Source: Parachitinimonas caeni (GTDB lineage: Bacteria > Pseudomonadota > Gammaproteobacteria > Burkholderiales > Chitinimonadaceae). Taken from it: a DNA stretch of 64,000 nt. Below, piece by piece: positions 41,677-51,747 of this stretch. The DNA lies in contig NZ_JARRAF010000011.1 in the NCBI RefSeq assembly GCF_030129945.1, positions 1 through 64,000 on the forward strand, written 5' to 3'. Each line of letters starts with the position of its first letter. The stretch's first letter is position 1. Both the position numbers and the translations under genes were made by a program. The notes beneath the pieces were generated by a model. It searched no databases. It saw only the letters and a program-made list of their open reading frames with translations, and was not told where the DNA came from.

Positions 41677-41719
41677 GTGGCGCGGATTGTTGCCGGACAC
41701 TCAACAGAGCCAAGCCCTC

Positions 41720-42400
41720 TCAGGATCTACCCGATGCATTCGCACGCCGATAGCTGGGGCTGCGGGTTGAGGGGTGGGACGTTGTTGGCGTTGCTGCCAG
41801 TTCCTGGCGGGCCTGCCTGATCACCACCCAGGCTGCCTGCAATGCCAGCGTGGCCATGATGAGGGCGACCAGCAGATCCGGCCAGGCGCTGCCGGTGCCG
41901 AATACACCAAGCGCCGCCAGCAGCACGGCGATGTTGCCGAGCGCGTCGTTACGGGTACAGAGCCAGACACTACGCATATTGCTGTCGCCATCCCGATAGG
42001 CATATAGCAGGCCGGCAACCGTCAGGTTGGCCAGTAATGCAGCGGTGCCGACGAATCCCATGGTTTCAGCCTGGGGCGTGCCGCCAGTCAATGCATGCCA
42101 GATGGCGCTCGCCAATACGCCCACTCCAAATAACCCCATCGTCCAGGCCTTGATCATTGAGGCCCGCGCCCGTGCAGCCAGACTGCTGCCCAATACCACC
42201 AGGCTGATGCCATAGTTGGCTGCATCCCCCAGAAAATCGAGTGAGTCAGCCAGCAGGGAGACTGAACCGGCACGTAATCCCGAGGCGATTTCGACGAGAA
42301 ACATGCCCAGGTTGATAAACAGCGCCAGCCACAGGATGCGGCGATAACGACGGGATGTCTGGGGAGGGGAAGTGTGGTGCTGACAGCAATGTGCGCCCAT
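41720..42400 (-). CDS. Cation diffusion facilitator (CDF) family metal transporter, short form
   Basis: This 226-residue protein has five or six membrane helices and the CDF metal site in helix 2 (SLLADSLDFLGDAANYGISL; D-S-L-D-F-L-G-D) and its partner in RNDALGNIAVLLAALG (D-x-x-x-N). The N-terminus is rich in His and Cys (GAHCCQHH), a likely metal-binding tail. The usual cytoplasmic C-terminal domain is missing, as in a known short subgroup. It probably exports Zn, Cd, Co or a similar divalent ion. It is divergent from a MerR regulator whose operator lies in the transporter promoter, so expression is metal-induced. Confidence 0.88.
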   Translation of the reverse strand: MGAHCCQHHTSPPQTSRRYRRILWLALFINLGMFLVEIASGLRAGSVSLLADSLDFLGDAANYGISLVVLGSSLAARARASMIKAWTMGLFGVGVLASAIWHALTGGTPQAETMGFVGTAALLANLTVAGLLYAYRDGDSNMRSVWLCTRNDALGNIAVLLAALGVFGTGSAWPDLLVALIMATLALQAAWVVIRQARQELAATPTTSHPSTRSPSYRRANASGRS

Positions 42401-42434
42401 GACTGGCTCCTTGTGGGTTGATGAGCGTATCCTG

Positions 42435-42457
42435 AACCCTGTAGCAACTACGGAGTC
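42435..42457. promoter_or_regulatory. MerR-type operator within the CDF promoter
   Basis: ACCCTGTAGCAACTACGGAG contains the dyad CTGTAG/CTACGG typical of MerR metal regulators. On the minus strand it lies between TTGACT (-35) and AGGATA (-10) with a spacer of about 20 bases, the lengthened spacing that MerR proteins correct by bending DNA. Confidence 0.8.
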
Positions 42458-42462
42458 AAGCC

Positions 42463-42876
42463 ATGCCAGTCACAATTGGAAGTTTGAGTCAGGAATCTGG
42501 CGTTAATCTGGAAACCATCCGCTACTACGAGCGCACAGGCCTGCTTCAGGCGCCGATCAGGGCAGCCAATGGTTATCGCCATTACGACGAGCAGGCAATC
42601 AAGCGTCTGCGTTTTATCCGGCGAGGCCGGGAGCTGGGGTTTTCGATTGAAGAGATCAAGACGCTGCTGAGTCTGGCGGATCATCCCGAACAACCCTGTA
42701 CTGAGGCTGATCGGCTGGCCAGGGAGCACTTGCAGGCGGTCGAAGAGCGGATTCGCGACTTGCAGGCGATGCGGGAGGTGCTGCTGAAGCTGGTTGATTG
42801 CAATAGTCCGAGTGCCGAGCACTGCCGCTTGATCGAGACGCTGGATCAGCGAGACTGCTGCCAGCAGGGGACGTAA
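42463..42876 (+). CDS. MerR-family metal-responsive regulator
   Basis: This 137-residue protein has the MerR winged helix: TIGSLSQESGVNLETIRYYE, GYRHYDEQAIKRLRFI and the signature R-Y-Y-E-R-T-G-L. A dimerisation coiled coil follows. The C-terminal metal loop has DCNSPSAEHC (two cysteines with seven residues between, near 113 and 121, as in CueR/ZntR-type sensors), and a further CC pair lies near the end. It should activate the divergent CDF gene on binding metal. The ATG is only six bases from the operator, so its own message is leaderless or starts inside the operator. Metal identity (Zn, Cd, Pb, Co) is not determined. Confidence 0.9.
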   Translation: MPVTIGSLSQESGVNLETIRYYERTGLLQAPIRAANGYRHYDEQAIKRLRFIRRGRELGFSIEEIKTLLSLADHPEQPCTEADRLAREHLQAVEERIRDLQAMREVLLKLVDCNSPSAEHCRLIETLDQRDCCQQGT

Positions 42877-42890
42877 TCAATGCAAAGCAC

Positions 42891-42912
42891 GCAGGGGCGG
42901 TATCGCCCCTGC
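42891..42912. terminator. Bidirectional terminator between merR-type gene and trxB
   Basis: The perfect 9-bp stem GCAGGGGCG / CGCCCCTGC with a GTAT loop lies in the 48-base gap between the convergent genes. T-runs are absent; position supports termination. Confidence 0.7.
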
Positions 42913-42924
42913 ACAACGCGCTGG

Positions 42925-43923
<999 letters not shown>

Positions 43924-44203
43924 TCATCTATATGACTCGCATGCCGAGTGAATAGGCACATGAATCAGGTGGTAGTCTATCGGACCCTTTAATCGTATGA
44001 ACTTGCGCCCTACCTTGCCAGATTCCGTTCGAATGCGGCGCATGGCATTTCGCCAGCTGGCTGGCAGCGCAGCCTGAATGCGTGACTATTCCTGAAAAAG
44101 GTAGGACTTCGCGGGATTGGTCGATAGTATAAGCCATTGATCAATTTGTTTCCGATTGATTGTTTCTATTGGGTTGATTGCATACCTATTTGGAGAGGAT
44201 TGG

Positions 44204-44932
44204 ATGCTCAAACGCCTGCGCTATGGCGCACCGCATCTGTTGCCAGAGTTTCTGGCGGCATTGCCAGCTTTGCGGCGATGGCCCGTACGTCGGGTACTAG
44301 CCAAGCAGCTGTATTTCTCGGGTATCGAATCGCTAGGCATGGTTGCGCTGATTGCCATGGCCGTGGGCGGGATCATCGTCGGCCAGCTGCACTTCCAGTT
44401 TGGTCAGAGTGGGCAGGGCGCACTCAAATTGCTGGCGTCCATCACGCTCTCAGAACTGGCCCCTCTGGTAACGGGATTCTTGCTGGTTGCCCGCAGCTGC
44501 TCGGCCATGGCCAGTGAGCTGGCGACCATGCAGGCGGGTGGAGAGATTCGCAATCTCTATCGCATGGGTGTGCCGCCCGTGCCTTATCTGGTGGTGCCCC
44601 GGGTAATCGGCATGTCGATTTCAGCAGCGGCGCTGACGATTTACTTTGCCCTGATTGCCATCCTCACGGGTGCGCTGGCGGTGGGGGGGATGAATACAAA
44701 TATTGAACTGGAAGCGCTGCTGGATGGACTGACCTTGGCCATTCTGCCCATCTGTATGATCAAGGGTATGGCAATGGGGTGCGCGATTTCGCTGGTGGCG
44801 TGCGCTCAAGGCCTGTCTGGCCCGCCACTGACAACTGAAATCCCCAGGGCAGCCTCCCGCGCCGTATTGCGCGGCACCATTGCGCTGTTTGGTGTGGATC
44901 TGCTGTTTGTCTTGATGGCGAGGCTGATATGA
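44204..44932 (+). CDS. MlaE-family lipid ABC transporter permease
   Basis: This 242-residue integral membrane protein has five or six membrane helices and the MlaE/permease pattern: YFSGIESLGMVALIAMAVGGIIVGQL, then ELAPLVTGFLLVARSCSAMASELATM with the conserved E-L-x-P-x-x-T-x-x-x-x-x-R-x-x-x-A-x-x-A-x-E motif. The start at 44204 follows GGAGAGGATTGG. It forms an operon with an ATPase-like protein (4-base ATGA overlap), an MCE protein and a lipoprotein. Such systems move phospholipids between membranes. This is probably a second Mla-like set. Confidence 0.9.
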   Translation: MLKRLRYGAPHLLPEFLAALPALRRWPVRRVLAKQLYFSGIESLGMVALIAMAVGGIIVGQLHFQFGQSGQGALKLLASITLSELAPLVTGFLLVARSCSAMASELATMQAGGEIRNLYRMGVPPVPYLVVPRVIGMSISAAALTIYFALIAILTGALAVGGMNTNIELEALLDGLTLAILPICMIKGMAMGCAISLVACAQGLSGPPLTTEIPRAASRAVLRGTIALFGVDLLFVLMARLI

Positions 44933-45495
44933 GCTCTGTCATGACACTGTCGATTGCCGACGCAACACTGATCTTGCCTGCCGGCCGCTACTGGTTGTCC
45001 ACCTGGGATGCCGCCATGACGCAACGCTGGATTGATATGGCGCTTGATTCTGCCATGCAACAAAACCTCAATCCTGCCTGGCTGGCCGCTGACGGGGGGC
45101 TGCTGGCCAATCTGAGGGTCTGGGAGAACATTGCATTCCCTGCCGGATTTGTCAGCGACTGGCCTTTGGCCTTGCTGGAATCGCGCTTGGTACCCTTGCT
45201 GCGCTTATTGAAGATTGACGAATCTGAATGGAAGCGCTGGCTAGGGCGGCCGGCCGTACAGTTGGAGCAGCGGGAACGTCGTTTGCTGGGTATGCTGCGC
45301 GTGGCCTTGCAGCGCCCCGCCTTGCTGGTGGCTGAGGCTGGTTTTTTTACGGAAGAATCCTTGCCATCGCCTAGCCTGGATCTTTGCAATGCAGCCCTTG
45401 CCGACGGCGTCGTACTGGCCATCGGCCCCGTCGCGCCGCCGCCGGGGTGGCAATTTGCCGAGATCGGCCTTGAAAGGAAGGAAGTACAGACATGA
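44929..45495 (+). CDS. Degenerate ABC ATPase (MlaF-related) without Walker motifs
   Basis: This 188-residue protein occupies the position of the MlaF ATPase. Similarity to MlaF remains in DGGLLANLRVWENIAFP (the region after the Q-loop) and RRLLGMLRVALQRPALLVAE (equivalent of the signature-to-Walker-B stretch). The Walker A position reads GRYWLSTWDAAMT with no G-x-x-G-x-G-K-S/T. The signature L-S-G-G is L-E-Q-R, Walker B aspartate is alanine, and the C-terminal H-loop part is missing. It cannot hydrolyse ATP in the normal way. It overlaps both neighbours by 4 bases and has a normal frame and codon use, so it is maintained as a gene rather than decaying. Confidence 0.75.
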   Translation: MSSVMTLSIADATLILPAGRYWLSTWDAAMTQRWIDMALDSAMQQNLNPAWLAADGGLLANLRVWENIAFPAGFVSDWPLALLESRLVPLLRLLKIDESEWKRWLGRPAVQLEQRERRLLGMLRVALQRPALLVAEAGFFTEESLPSPSLDLCNAALADGVVLAIGPVAPPPGWQFAEIGLERKEVQT

Positions 45496-46460
45496 AGTTG
45501 TTGCGTGACAGCGACCCACGCTTTCGCTGGCTGGGCGCCAAGTTGTTGGCTTTCATTGTGCTGGCGGTACTGGCCGTGGCGGGCTTGGTGTATGCCATTG
45601 CCGTCAAGCAAGGTTACTTCGTCGCCAAGACCCCATTGCTACTGGTCAGCGAGTCAGGCACTGACCTGAAGGTTGGCATGGCGGTGAAGTTTTCCGGCTT
45701 CAAAATTGGGCAGGTTGAGAAGCTGACTCTGGACGAGGTCGGGCATGTCAACATCGAAATAGTGGTGGAGGATCGCTATCTGAAGTGGATCAAGCGTGAT
45801 TCGGTGGGCCACATGATGAAAGACGGGCTGATCGGTGACAGTTATATCGGTATCAGTGGCGGCACAGGCTTTCTGCCGCCAGTCGATCGAAATTCCCAAC
45901 TCATCTTCGTTGCGGGCAAAAGTTTCGATGAAATTGCACAGGAAGTGCGCGACCGTGTGGTGCCGGTGATCGAAGAAGTTGAAAAAACCTTGCATTACGT
46001 GAACGATCCAAAGGGCGACGTCGTGCAGGCCCTGCAGAATTTCAATCGCCTGTCCCAAGATTTGCAGCAGACCCGTTCCCGTATCGACTCGGCCATTGCG
46101 CATTTCGATGCGTTGGCCGCCAAAGATGTGCCTGAAACGCTGCTCTCAGCCAGAAAGGCACTTGAGCGAGCCGATGCGGCCATTGCACAAGTGCAGGAAA
46201 AACTGCCACCTATCATGGACAAGGCGAATAGCACGCTGGCAAACGTCGAAGCGGCCAGTGCGGAAGCCAAGCAAGCAGCAGAGGCGCTTCGCAAGACGGC
46301 TGAAACCGCTGCGCCGGATGCCGGCCGCTTGCTGAAGCGAGGCAATGAGCTGCTGGATACCGGAGCGGATACGCTGGATTCGGTACGTCGTAGCTGGCCA
46401 TTGAATCGCATGGTCGCCCCGGAAGAACCGCAGGCTCCAAGGATTGAAAGCCATGAATAG
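45492..46460 (+). CDS. MCE-domain protein (MlaD-like)
   Basis: This 322-residue protein has an N-terminal membrane anchor (LLAFIVLAVLAVAGLVYAIAV), one MCE domain (TDLKVGMAVKFSGFKIGQVEKL, GLIGDSYIGISGGTG) and a long coiled-coil C-terminus rich in Ala, Lys and Glu (residues about 190-300). MCE proteins form hexameric rings that pass lipids through the periplasm. The coiled coil is longer than in MlaD and more like the tail of other MCE proteins that build needles. It starts at the ATGA overlapping the ATPase-like gene and itself overlaps the lipoprotein gene by 8 bases. Confidence 0.88.
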   Translation: MKLLRDSDPRFRWLGAKLLAFIVLAVLAVAGLVYAIAVKQGYFVAKTPLLLVSESGTDLKVGMAVKFSGFKIGQVEKLTLDEVGHVNIEIVVEDRYLKWIKRDSVGHMMKDGLIGDSYIGISGGTGFLPPVDRNSQLIFVAGKSFDEIAQEVRDRVVPVIEEVEKTLHYVNDPKGDVVQALQNFNRLSQDLQQTRSRIDSAIAHFDALAAKDVPETLLSARKALERADAAIAQVQEKLPPIMDKANSTLANVEAASAEAKQAAEALRKTAETAAPDAGRLLKRGNELLDTGADTLDSVRRSWPLNRMVAPEEPQAPRIESHE

Positions 46461-47286
46461 CAAAGCAAGCATCGGACGTTTAGGGCAACTGAGTCTCGTC
46501 TGCATACTGCTAGCTGCCTGCGGAACGCCACCCGATCCTGTATCGGTCATGCGTCGCGACGCAGATCGGTATGTGTCGCGTGCGCGGCGCGAATCCAGCG
46601 AAGGCAATTGGCAGGAAGCGCAACAAGCGTGGCGGGATGCTGGTTTGCGTTTTGCCGCCCTGGATGACCGACAAGGAGTTGGTGAATCACGACTTGGAGT
46701 TGCATTGGTGATGCATCGGCAGGGGCGCTTTGTCGAGGCGAAACAGCAACTGGAGCAGATGCTGGCTGATGCCGCAGGCTACCCGGAAACCATCCAGTTC
46801 GAAGTACATTTGCAATTGGCGTTGCTCGACGTAAGGGGAGGGCTGTATACCGCAGCCGCTGAGCGCTTCGGGCAGGCAGAGGCACTATGCAATGCTGGCT
46901 GTAGCCGGCGCGCTGCCCTATATAACGGCAAGGCGAGGTTGGTCATACAGCAATCCCATTTTGACGATGCAAAGCGCCTGGCAACTATTGCGCTGCAGGC
47001 CGCTGGGTCAGACAAGGCCGAAAGTGCAAATGCCCAGCGCCTCCTGGGGCAAATTGCAATACAACAACAAGATTGGGCGGGTGCACACACTCTTCTGGAG
47101 GCGGCGCTGACGGCAGATAAGCAGATTGGTGATCCTTCCAGAATTTCCAAGGACCTGGCCTTACTCCATAAACTCGCCCACTCCCGAGGTGACCAAGCTG
47201 CTGCGACTTCGCTGCTCGCTCGCTTGACTGCGCTCTGCCAAAGCCTAGCAACTCCGCCCGCTGATTGCGGCGCAACGGATAACTGA
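46453..47286 (+). CDS. Outer-membrane lipoprotein with tetratricopeptide-like repeats
   Basis: This 277-residue protein has a lipoprotein signal (LSLVCILLAACGTPPD, lipobox L-A-A-C). The mature protein is helical with several TPR-like pairs (WQEAQQAWRDAGLRFAALDD, FVEAKQQLEQMLADAA, YTAAAERFGQAEALCN, WAGAHTLLEAALTADKQIG). It closes the Mla-like operon in the place where other MCE systems carry an auxiliary lipoprotein, but its TPR fold differs from PqiC-type partners. It may dock the MCE protein to the outer membrane (inference). A promoter for rpsB begins right after its stop. Confidence 0.8.
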   Translation: MNSKASIGRLGQLSLVCILLAACGTPPDPVSVMRRDADRYVSRARRESSEGNWQEAQQAWRDAGLRFAALDDRQGVGESRLGVALVMHRQGRFVEAKQQLEQMLADAAGYPETIQFEVHLQLALLDVRGGLYTAAAERFGQAEALCNAGCSRRAALYNGKARLVIQQSHFDDAKRLATIALQAAGSDKAESANAQRLLGQIAIQQQDWAGAHTLLEAALTADKQIGDPSRISKDLALLHKLAHSRGDQAAATSLLARLTALCQSLATPPADCGATDN

Positions 47287-47299
47287 AACAACGAGTGGC

Positions 47300-47329
47300 T
47301 TGAGCAGAGTGGCCGCTACACGCTATAAT
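47300..47329 (+). promoter_or_regulatory. rpsB promoter
   Basis: TTGAGC (47300-47305) and TATAAT (47324-47329) with an 18-base spacer give a near-consensus sigma-70 promoter. The resulting leader of about 120 bases is likely structured (for example CACTCGGTTGTG near 47369) and is the expected place for S2 autoregulation. Confidence 0.8.
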
Positions 47330-47454
47330 CTTGGATTAACTCGGCCAGGGTGGCTGAGTAATTCGCACACTCGGTTGTGCCAAGGGTGCGCTGCAATAGC
47401 GGCGTCGCGTAACCGAGTGGAGGCTTTAACCCTTAGCAAAATTGGAGTTTTAAG

Positions 47455-48177
47455 ATGTCCATTAGCATGCGTCAAATGCTTGAGGCCGGTGTTCACTTTG
47501 GCCACCAAACCCGTTACTGGAATCCGAAGATGGCTCAATACATCTTCGGTCATCGCAACAAGATTCACATCATCAACCTGGAAAAGACCCTGCCGCTGTT
47601 TGAGAACGCGCTGAAGTATGTGACGCGTCTGACAGCTAACAAGGGCACCATCCTGTTTGTTGGCACCAAGCGCCAAGCTCGCGAAATCGTGCGCGAAGAA
47701 GCCACCCGTGCCGGCGCCCCTTTTGTTGATCACCGTTGGCTAGGCGGTATGCTGACCAACTACAAGACGGTCAAGCAATCCATCAAGCGTCTGAACGAGC
47801 AGCAAGCCCTTCTGGCAGATGCCAATAGCGGTTACTCCAAGAAAGAATTGCTCGGTATCCAGCGTGAGATCGAGAAACTCGAGCGTTCTTTGGGTGGTAT
47901 CAAGGACATGGGTGGTTTGCCAGATGCACTGTTCGTAGTTGATGTTGGCTATCAGAAAGGTGCCATCGTTGAAGCCAAGAAGCTCGGCATTCCTGTGATC
48001 GGCATTGTAGATACCAACAATTCGCCCGAAGGTATTGATTATGTAATCCCCGGCAACGATGATTCGAGCCGCGCCATCCGTCTGTACGCTCGTGGCATTG
48101 CGGATGCGATTCTGGAAGGCCGCAATCAGGCATTGGCTGAAGTTGTTGCGGCTGCAGCAGGAAATCAAGCAGCTTAA
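47455..48177 (+). CDS. rpsB: 30S ribosomal protein S2
   Basis: This 240-residue S2 protein starts [20 protein letters not shown], with the standard [39 protein letters not shown] and [20 protein letters not shown] segments. It binds the 30S head near the anti-Shine-Dalgarno region. It heads the conserved rpsB-tsf-pyrH-frr cluster and has its own promoter and leader. An AATTGGAG ribosome-binding region precedes the ATG. Confidence 0.98.
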   Translation: MSISMRQMLEAGVHFGHQTRYWNPKMAQYIFGHRNKIHIINLEKTLPLFENALKYVTRLTANKGTILFVGTKRQAREIVREEATRAGAPFVDHRWLGGMLTNYKTVKQSIKRLNEQQALLADANSGYSKKELLGIQREIEKLERSLGGIKDMGGLPDALFVVDVGYQKGAIVEAKKLGIPVIGIVDTNNSPEGIDYVIPGNDDSSRAIRLYARGIADAILEGRNQALAEVVAAAAGNQAA

Positions 48178-48202
48178 ACGCTATCGATTGCAAATCGGCA
48201 AG

Positions 48203-48224
48203 AGGGGCGTAAAAGCCCCTTTTT
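48203..48224 (+). terminator. Intergenic attenuator between rpsB and tsf
   Basis: The stem AGGGGC/GCCCCT with loop GTAAAA is followed by a T-run (TTTTT). This is a classical small terminator 25 bases after the rpsB stop; it probably attenuates, so S2 is made in excess of EF-Ts. Confidence 0.8.
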
Positions 48225-48318
48225 GCTGCGTAGCACGAATGTTGTGTCATTGAATTAAGAATTCATCAAATTAGTGCCATTGCCTGCATGGCATGCAATG
48301 GCAAGTAAGGAGTCAAAA

Positions 48319-49194
48319 ATGGCTGAAATTACCGCAAAGATGGTTGGCGAACTGCGCGAGGCAACGGGCCTTGGCATGATGGAGTGCAAGAAGGCGCTCG
48401 TTGAAGCCGAAGGCGACATCAAGAAAGCAGAAGAAATTCTGCGCATCAAAAGTGGTAACAAGGCTTCCAAAGTAGCGGGCCGCACCGCAGCTGAGGGCAA
48501 TGTTGCTGCTTTTGTTGCTGCAGGCGGTAAAACTGGTGCATTGGTCGAAGTGAATTGCGAAACAGACTTTGTGGCAAAGGACGTTAACTTCGCTGCATTT
48601 GCTAAGACTGTAGCGGAAGTTGTTGTGTCGGCTAACCCGGCGACAGTTGAAGCGCTGGCAGAAGTCAAGCTGGCATCTGGTGAGTCGGTTGAAGAAGCCC
48701 GCAAGGCGTTGATTTCCAAGATCGGTGAGAATATTTCGATTCGTCGCTTTGTGCGTTTCGAAACACAAGGCCAGCTGGCCACCTATCTGCATGGCACCAA
48801 GATCGGTGTAATTGTTGACTTGGCAGGCGATGAAGCCCTGGGTCGTGACATTGCGATGCACATCGCTGCTAGCAAGCCTATCTGTGTTTCCAAAGATCAG
48901 GTGCCTGCAGAAAAGCTTGATGAAGAGCGTAAGATCTTCTCGGCACAAGCTGCTGAATCCGGAAAGCCTGCCGATATCATCGCGAAGATGGTGGAAGGCC
49001 GTATCACCAAGTACTTGGCAGAAGTGACTTTGCTGGGCCAGCCTTTCGTGAAGAATCCTGATCAGACCATCGAGAAGCTTTTGGCTGAGAAGAAGGCTTC
49101 CGTTAACACCTTCCAGATGTATGTGGTTGGTGAGGGGATTGAAAAGAAGGTTGTTGACTTCGCTGCTGAAGTAGCTGCTGCAGCTAAAGTATAA
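48319..49194 (+). CDS. tsf: Elongation factor Ts
   Basis: This 291-residue protein recycles EF-Tu by exchanging GDP for GTP. The start [20 protein letters not shown] and the [15 protein letters not shown] and [12 protein letters not shown] motifs are those of the family (T-D-F-V is the EF-Tu contact). The C-terminal module is present. ATG 48319 follows TAAGGAG. Confidence 0.98.
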   Translation: MAEITAKMVGELREATGLGMMECKKALVEAEGDIKKAEEILRIKSGNKASKVAGRTAAEGNVAAFVAAGGKTGALVEVNCETDFVAKDVNFAAFAKTVAEVVVSANPATVEALAEVKLASGESVEEARKALISKIGENISIRRFVRFETQGQLATYLHGTKIGVIVDLAGDEALGRDIAMHIAASKPICVSKDQVPAEKLDEERKIFSAQAAESGKPADIIAKMVEGRITKYLAEVTLLGQPFVKNPDQTIEKLLAEKKASVNTFQMYVVGEGIEKKVVDFAAEVAAAAKV

Positions 49195-49230
49195 AGGCAT
49201 GGCGTCAGGTTGATGACGCTGTTGCCGATG

Positions 49231-49268
49231 GCCGCCGCGGGCACCGGATTCTGGGTGCCTTCGGCGGC
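49231..49268 (+). terminator. Two-part hairpin between tsf and pyrH
   Basis: GCCGCCG...CGGCGGC forms an outer stem and GGCACC...GGTGCC an inner stem, separated by a two-base internal loop. It is 36 bases after tsf, without a T-run, and is probably an attenuating or mRNA-processing structure. Confidence 0.55.
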
Positions 49269-49336
49269 TTTGTTCCACCTGCAGCTTGCAGGGAACGTCA
49301 TTTTATTTCTGCCAACTTGCCATATAAGGGTGATAC

Positions 49337-50053
49337 ATGAGCCAGCCGGTCTATAAGCGAATCCTTCTTAAATTGTCGGGTGAGGCATTGATGGGCGATG
49401 ACAGTTACGGTATCAACCGTCAGACTGTTGAGCGGATTGTGTCTGAAATTAAAGAGGTGGCAGATCTCGGTGTTGAGATCGCGATTGTCATAGGTGGCGG
49501 CAATATATTTCGCGGCGTGGCGCCCGCAGCGGCCGGTATGGATAGGGCTACTGCAGATTATATGGGTATGCTTGCAACGGTGATGAATGCTATGGCTTTG
49601 CAAGATGCCATGCGCCAAGTGGGCTTGGTGTCACGGGTGCAATCAGCCATTACGATTCAACAGGTTGCTGAGCCATATATTCGTCCCAAGGCAATTCAAT
49701 ACCTTGAGGAAGGAAAGGTTGTTGTATTTGGCGCCGGTACGGGAAACCCTTTCTTTACCACTGATACTGCAGCAGCGTTACGTGGCATGGAAATGAATGC
49801 CAATATCGTGCTCAAGGCTACAAAGGTTGATGGTGTATATACAGATGATCCGAAAAAGAATCCGGATGCAGTTCGTTATCAGACCATCACTTTTGATGAA
49901 GCAATTGCCAAGAACCTGAAAGTCATGGATGCAACTGCGCTCGCTCTGTGTCGGGATCAGAACATGAATATCTGCGTATTCAGCATATTCAAGCCTGGTG
50001 CATTGAAGCGTGTAATATTTGGCGAGAATGAAGGTACCTTGGTTCATTGCTGA
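49337..50053 (+). CDS. pyrH: UMP kinase
   Basis: This 238-residue amino-acid-kinase-fold enzyme converts UMP to UDP with ATP. Motifs are [44 protein letters not shown], the [20 protein letters not shown] loop, and [14 protein letters not shown]. It is inhibited by UTP and activated by GTP in known members. The coding region is slightly poorer in GC than the rest of the window. A gap of 172 bases separates it from frr. Confidence 0.98.
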   Translation: MSQPVYKRILLKLSGEALMGDDSYGINRQTVERIVSEIKEVADLGVEIAIVIGGGNIFRGVAPAAAGMDRATADYMGMLATVMNAMALQDAMRQVGLVSRVQSAITIQQVAEPYIRPKAIQYLEEGKVVVFGAGTGNPFFTTDTAAALRGMEMNANIVLKATKVDGVYTDDPKKNPDAVRYQTITFDEAIAKNLKVMDATALALCRDQNMNICVFSIFKPGALKRVIFGENEGTLVHC

Positions 50054-50225
50054 GCGATAACCAAATTTTTTGTACTGATTATTGACATGAGCGCCGCAGG
50101 TTAGGCTGCTAGATTCAGCAGGAACTTGGTTCTTATGTATAGGTCTATTCAAGATACTTCTTGGCGGTAAAAGAAGACTTTGAATGATTTGTTTGAAGCT
50201 AACTTGAAAATAGCAAGGAGCGGAA

Positions 50226-50783
50226 ATGATTGCTGATGTAAAGAAAACCGCTGAGCAGAAAATGCAAAAATCCCTTGAGACGCTGAAAGCCGACTTGGGA
50301 AAGGTAAGGACTGGACGTGCTCACGTTGGATTGCTTGATCATATCATGGTTGATTATTACGGTAGCCCGACAGCAATCAATCAGGTTGCAAACCTGACTT
50401 TGATTGATGCGCGTACGATTGGTGTGGCTCCATATGAAAAGAAAATGCTGGGTGCTGTTGAAAAAGCCATTCGTGATTCGGATTTGGGGTTGAATCCGGC
50501 AAGTATGGGAGAGTTGATCAGAGTGCCGATGCCTGCACTGACTGAAGAACGGCGCAAAGAGCTGATCAAGGTGGTAAGGTCCGAAGCAGAAGGGGCGAGA
50601 GTTGCGATTCGCAATGTACGTCGCGATGCCAACAATGAGCTAAAGAATTTGGTGAAAGACAAGGCCATTTCGGAAGATGAAGAGCGTCGTGCTCAGGACG
50701 ATATCCAGAAATTGACTGATAAATTTGTTGCAGAGGTTGATAAAGCCCTGCAAGCCAAAGAAACTGAATTGATGACCGTATAG
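50226..50783 (+). CDS. frr: Ribosome recycling factor
   Basis: This 185-residue protein splits post-termination ribosomes together with EF-G. Landmarks are [60 protein letters not shown] and [17 protein letters not shown] lies 7 bases before the ATG. It is of standard length. It is less GC-rich than the accessory part. Confidence 0.98.
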   Translation: MIADVKKTAEQKMQKSLETLKADLGKVRTGRAHVGLLDHIMVDYYGSPTAINQVANLTLIDARTIGVAPYEKKMLGAVEKAIRDSDLGLNPASMGELIRVPMPALTEERRKELIKVVRSEAEGARVAIRNVRRDANNELKNLVKDKAISEDEERRAQDDIQKLTDKFVAEVDKALQAKETELMTV

Positions 50784-50808
50784 CCTTTTTGCTGAGGCAA
50801 TGAATATT

Positions 50809-50866
50809 AGGGGATCGTGCTGGAAATAATTGAATGTGATGCATTCAATTTCACCGCCGATCCCCT
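50809..50866 (+). terminator. Large two-tier hairpin after frr
   Basis: The outer stem AGGGGATCG/CGATCCCCT encloses a perfect inner stem AATTGAATG/CATTCAATT. It is 25 bases after the frr stop in a 205-base gap before uppS. It is followed by TGTT, not a full T-run. It is a likely terminator or regulatory mRNA element separating the ribosomal part of the cluster from the envelope part. Confidence 0.65.
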
Positions 50867-50988
50867 TGTTAATTGTCGTTACATGCTGAGTGCCATATGG
50901 ATGCATCGTCAAAAGCTATGCCAGATTTTCGTAATGGATGTGATATTCCGAAATCAAGGCTGAGTATTTTGTAACGGGGAATCTCGCA

Positions 50989-51747
50989 GTGGGTCTATTT
51001 AAGAGTTCAACCCAGGAAATTCCGCCAACTACGGCGGTGCCTCGTCATATTGCAGTCATCATGGACGGCAATGGACGATGGGCGAAACAACGTTTTATGC
51101 CCCGTATTGCCGGTCATAAGCGTGGTGTTGAAACAGTTCGGGAAGTGGTTAAGGCATGTGCCGAGAGGGGTGTCGAATTTTTAACCCTATTTGCATTTTC
51201 CAGTGAGAATTGGCGCCGGCCACAAGAAGAAGTTTCGTTTTTAATGGAACTGTTTCTGCGTGCGCTGGAGCGTGAAGTCGAGAAACTTAATAACAATCAG
51301 ATTAAGTTGCGCGTGATTGGGAATCGTGAGCGTTTTGATTTACGAATTCAGGAATTAATTATTTCTGCAGAAGAAAAGACGCGCTTTAACACCGGCTTGA
51401 CCTTAACAATTTGTGCGGACTATGGAGGTCGTTGGGATATTTTGCAAGCTACTCGGCAGATGCTCCAGCAAAAGCCAGATTTGATAGCAGCTGGTTTTGC
51501 AGAAGAAGATTTAACTCCATTTCTGGCAATGAATTATGCACCAGAGCCGGATTTGTTTATCCGTACTGGCGGCGAGCAAAGAATTAGCAATTTTCTGCTC
51601 TGGCAGTTGGCCTATACGGAATTATATTTTACAGAGACACTTTGGCCTGATTTCGATCGTGACGCGCTGGGCTCGGCGATTGATTGGTATCAACAGCGTG
51701 AGCGCCGATTTGGACGAACTAGCGAGCAACTGACCAAATCATGTTGA
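50989..51747 (+). CDS. uppS: Undecaprenyl (isoprenyl) diphosphate synthase
   Basis: This 252-residue cis-prenyltransferase makes the C55 carrier lipid for peptidoglycan and O-antigen from IPP and FPP. Motifs are [33 protein letters not shown] and [20 protein letters not shown], ending in the TLWPDFD sequence. The start is a GTG (50989) after GGGGAATC. It overlaps cdsA by 7 bases. Confidence 0.97.
   Translation: MGLFKSSTQEIPPTTAVPRHIAVIMDGNGRWAKQRFMPRIAGHKRGVETVREVVKACAERGVEFLTLFAFSSENWRRPQEEVSFLMELFLRALEREVEKLNNNQIKLRVIGNRERFDLRIQELIISAEEKTRFNTGLTLTICADYGGRWDILQATRQMLQQKPDLIAAGFAEEDLTPFLAMNYAPEPDLFIRTGGEQRISNFLLWQLAYTELYFTETLWPDFDRDALGSAIDWYQQRERRFGRTSEQLTKSC

Noticed and set aside
41674-41708. 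A seventh family A copy ending CAACAGAGCC after the Smr gene
   Set aside because: Only a short end-like sequence and an 8-base inverted repeat (GTTGAGTG/CACTCAAC) are present; too little to assign to the family.
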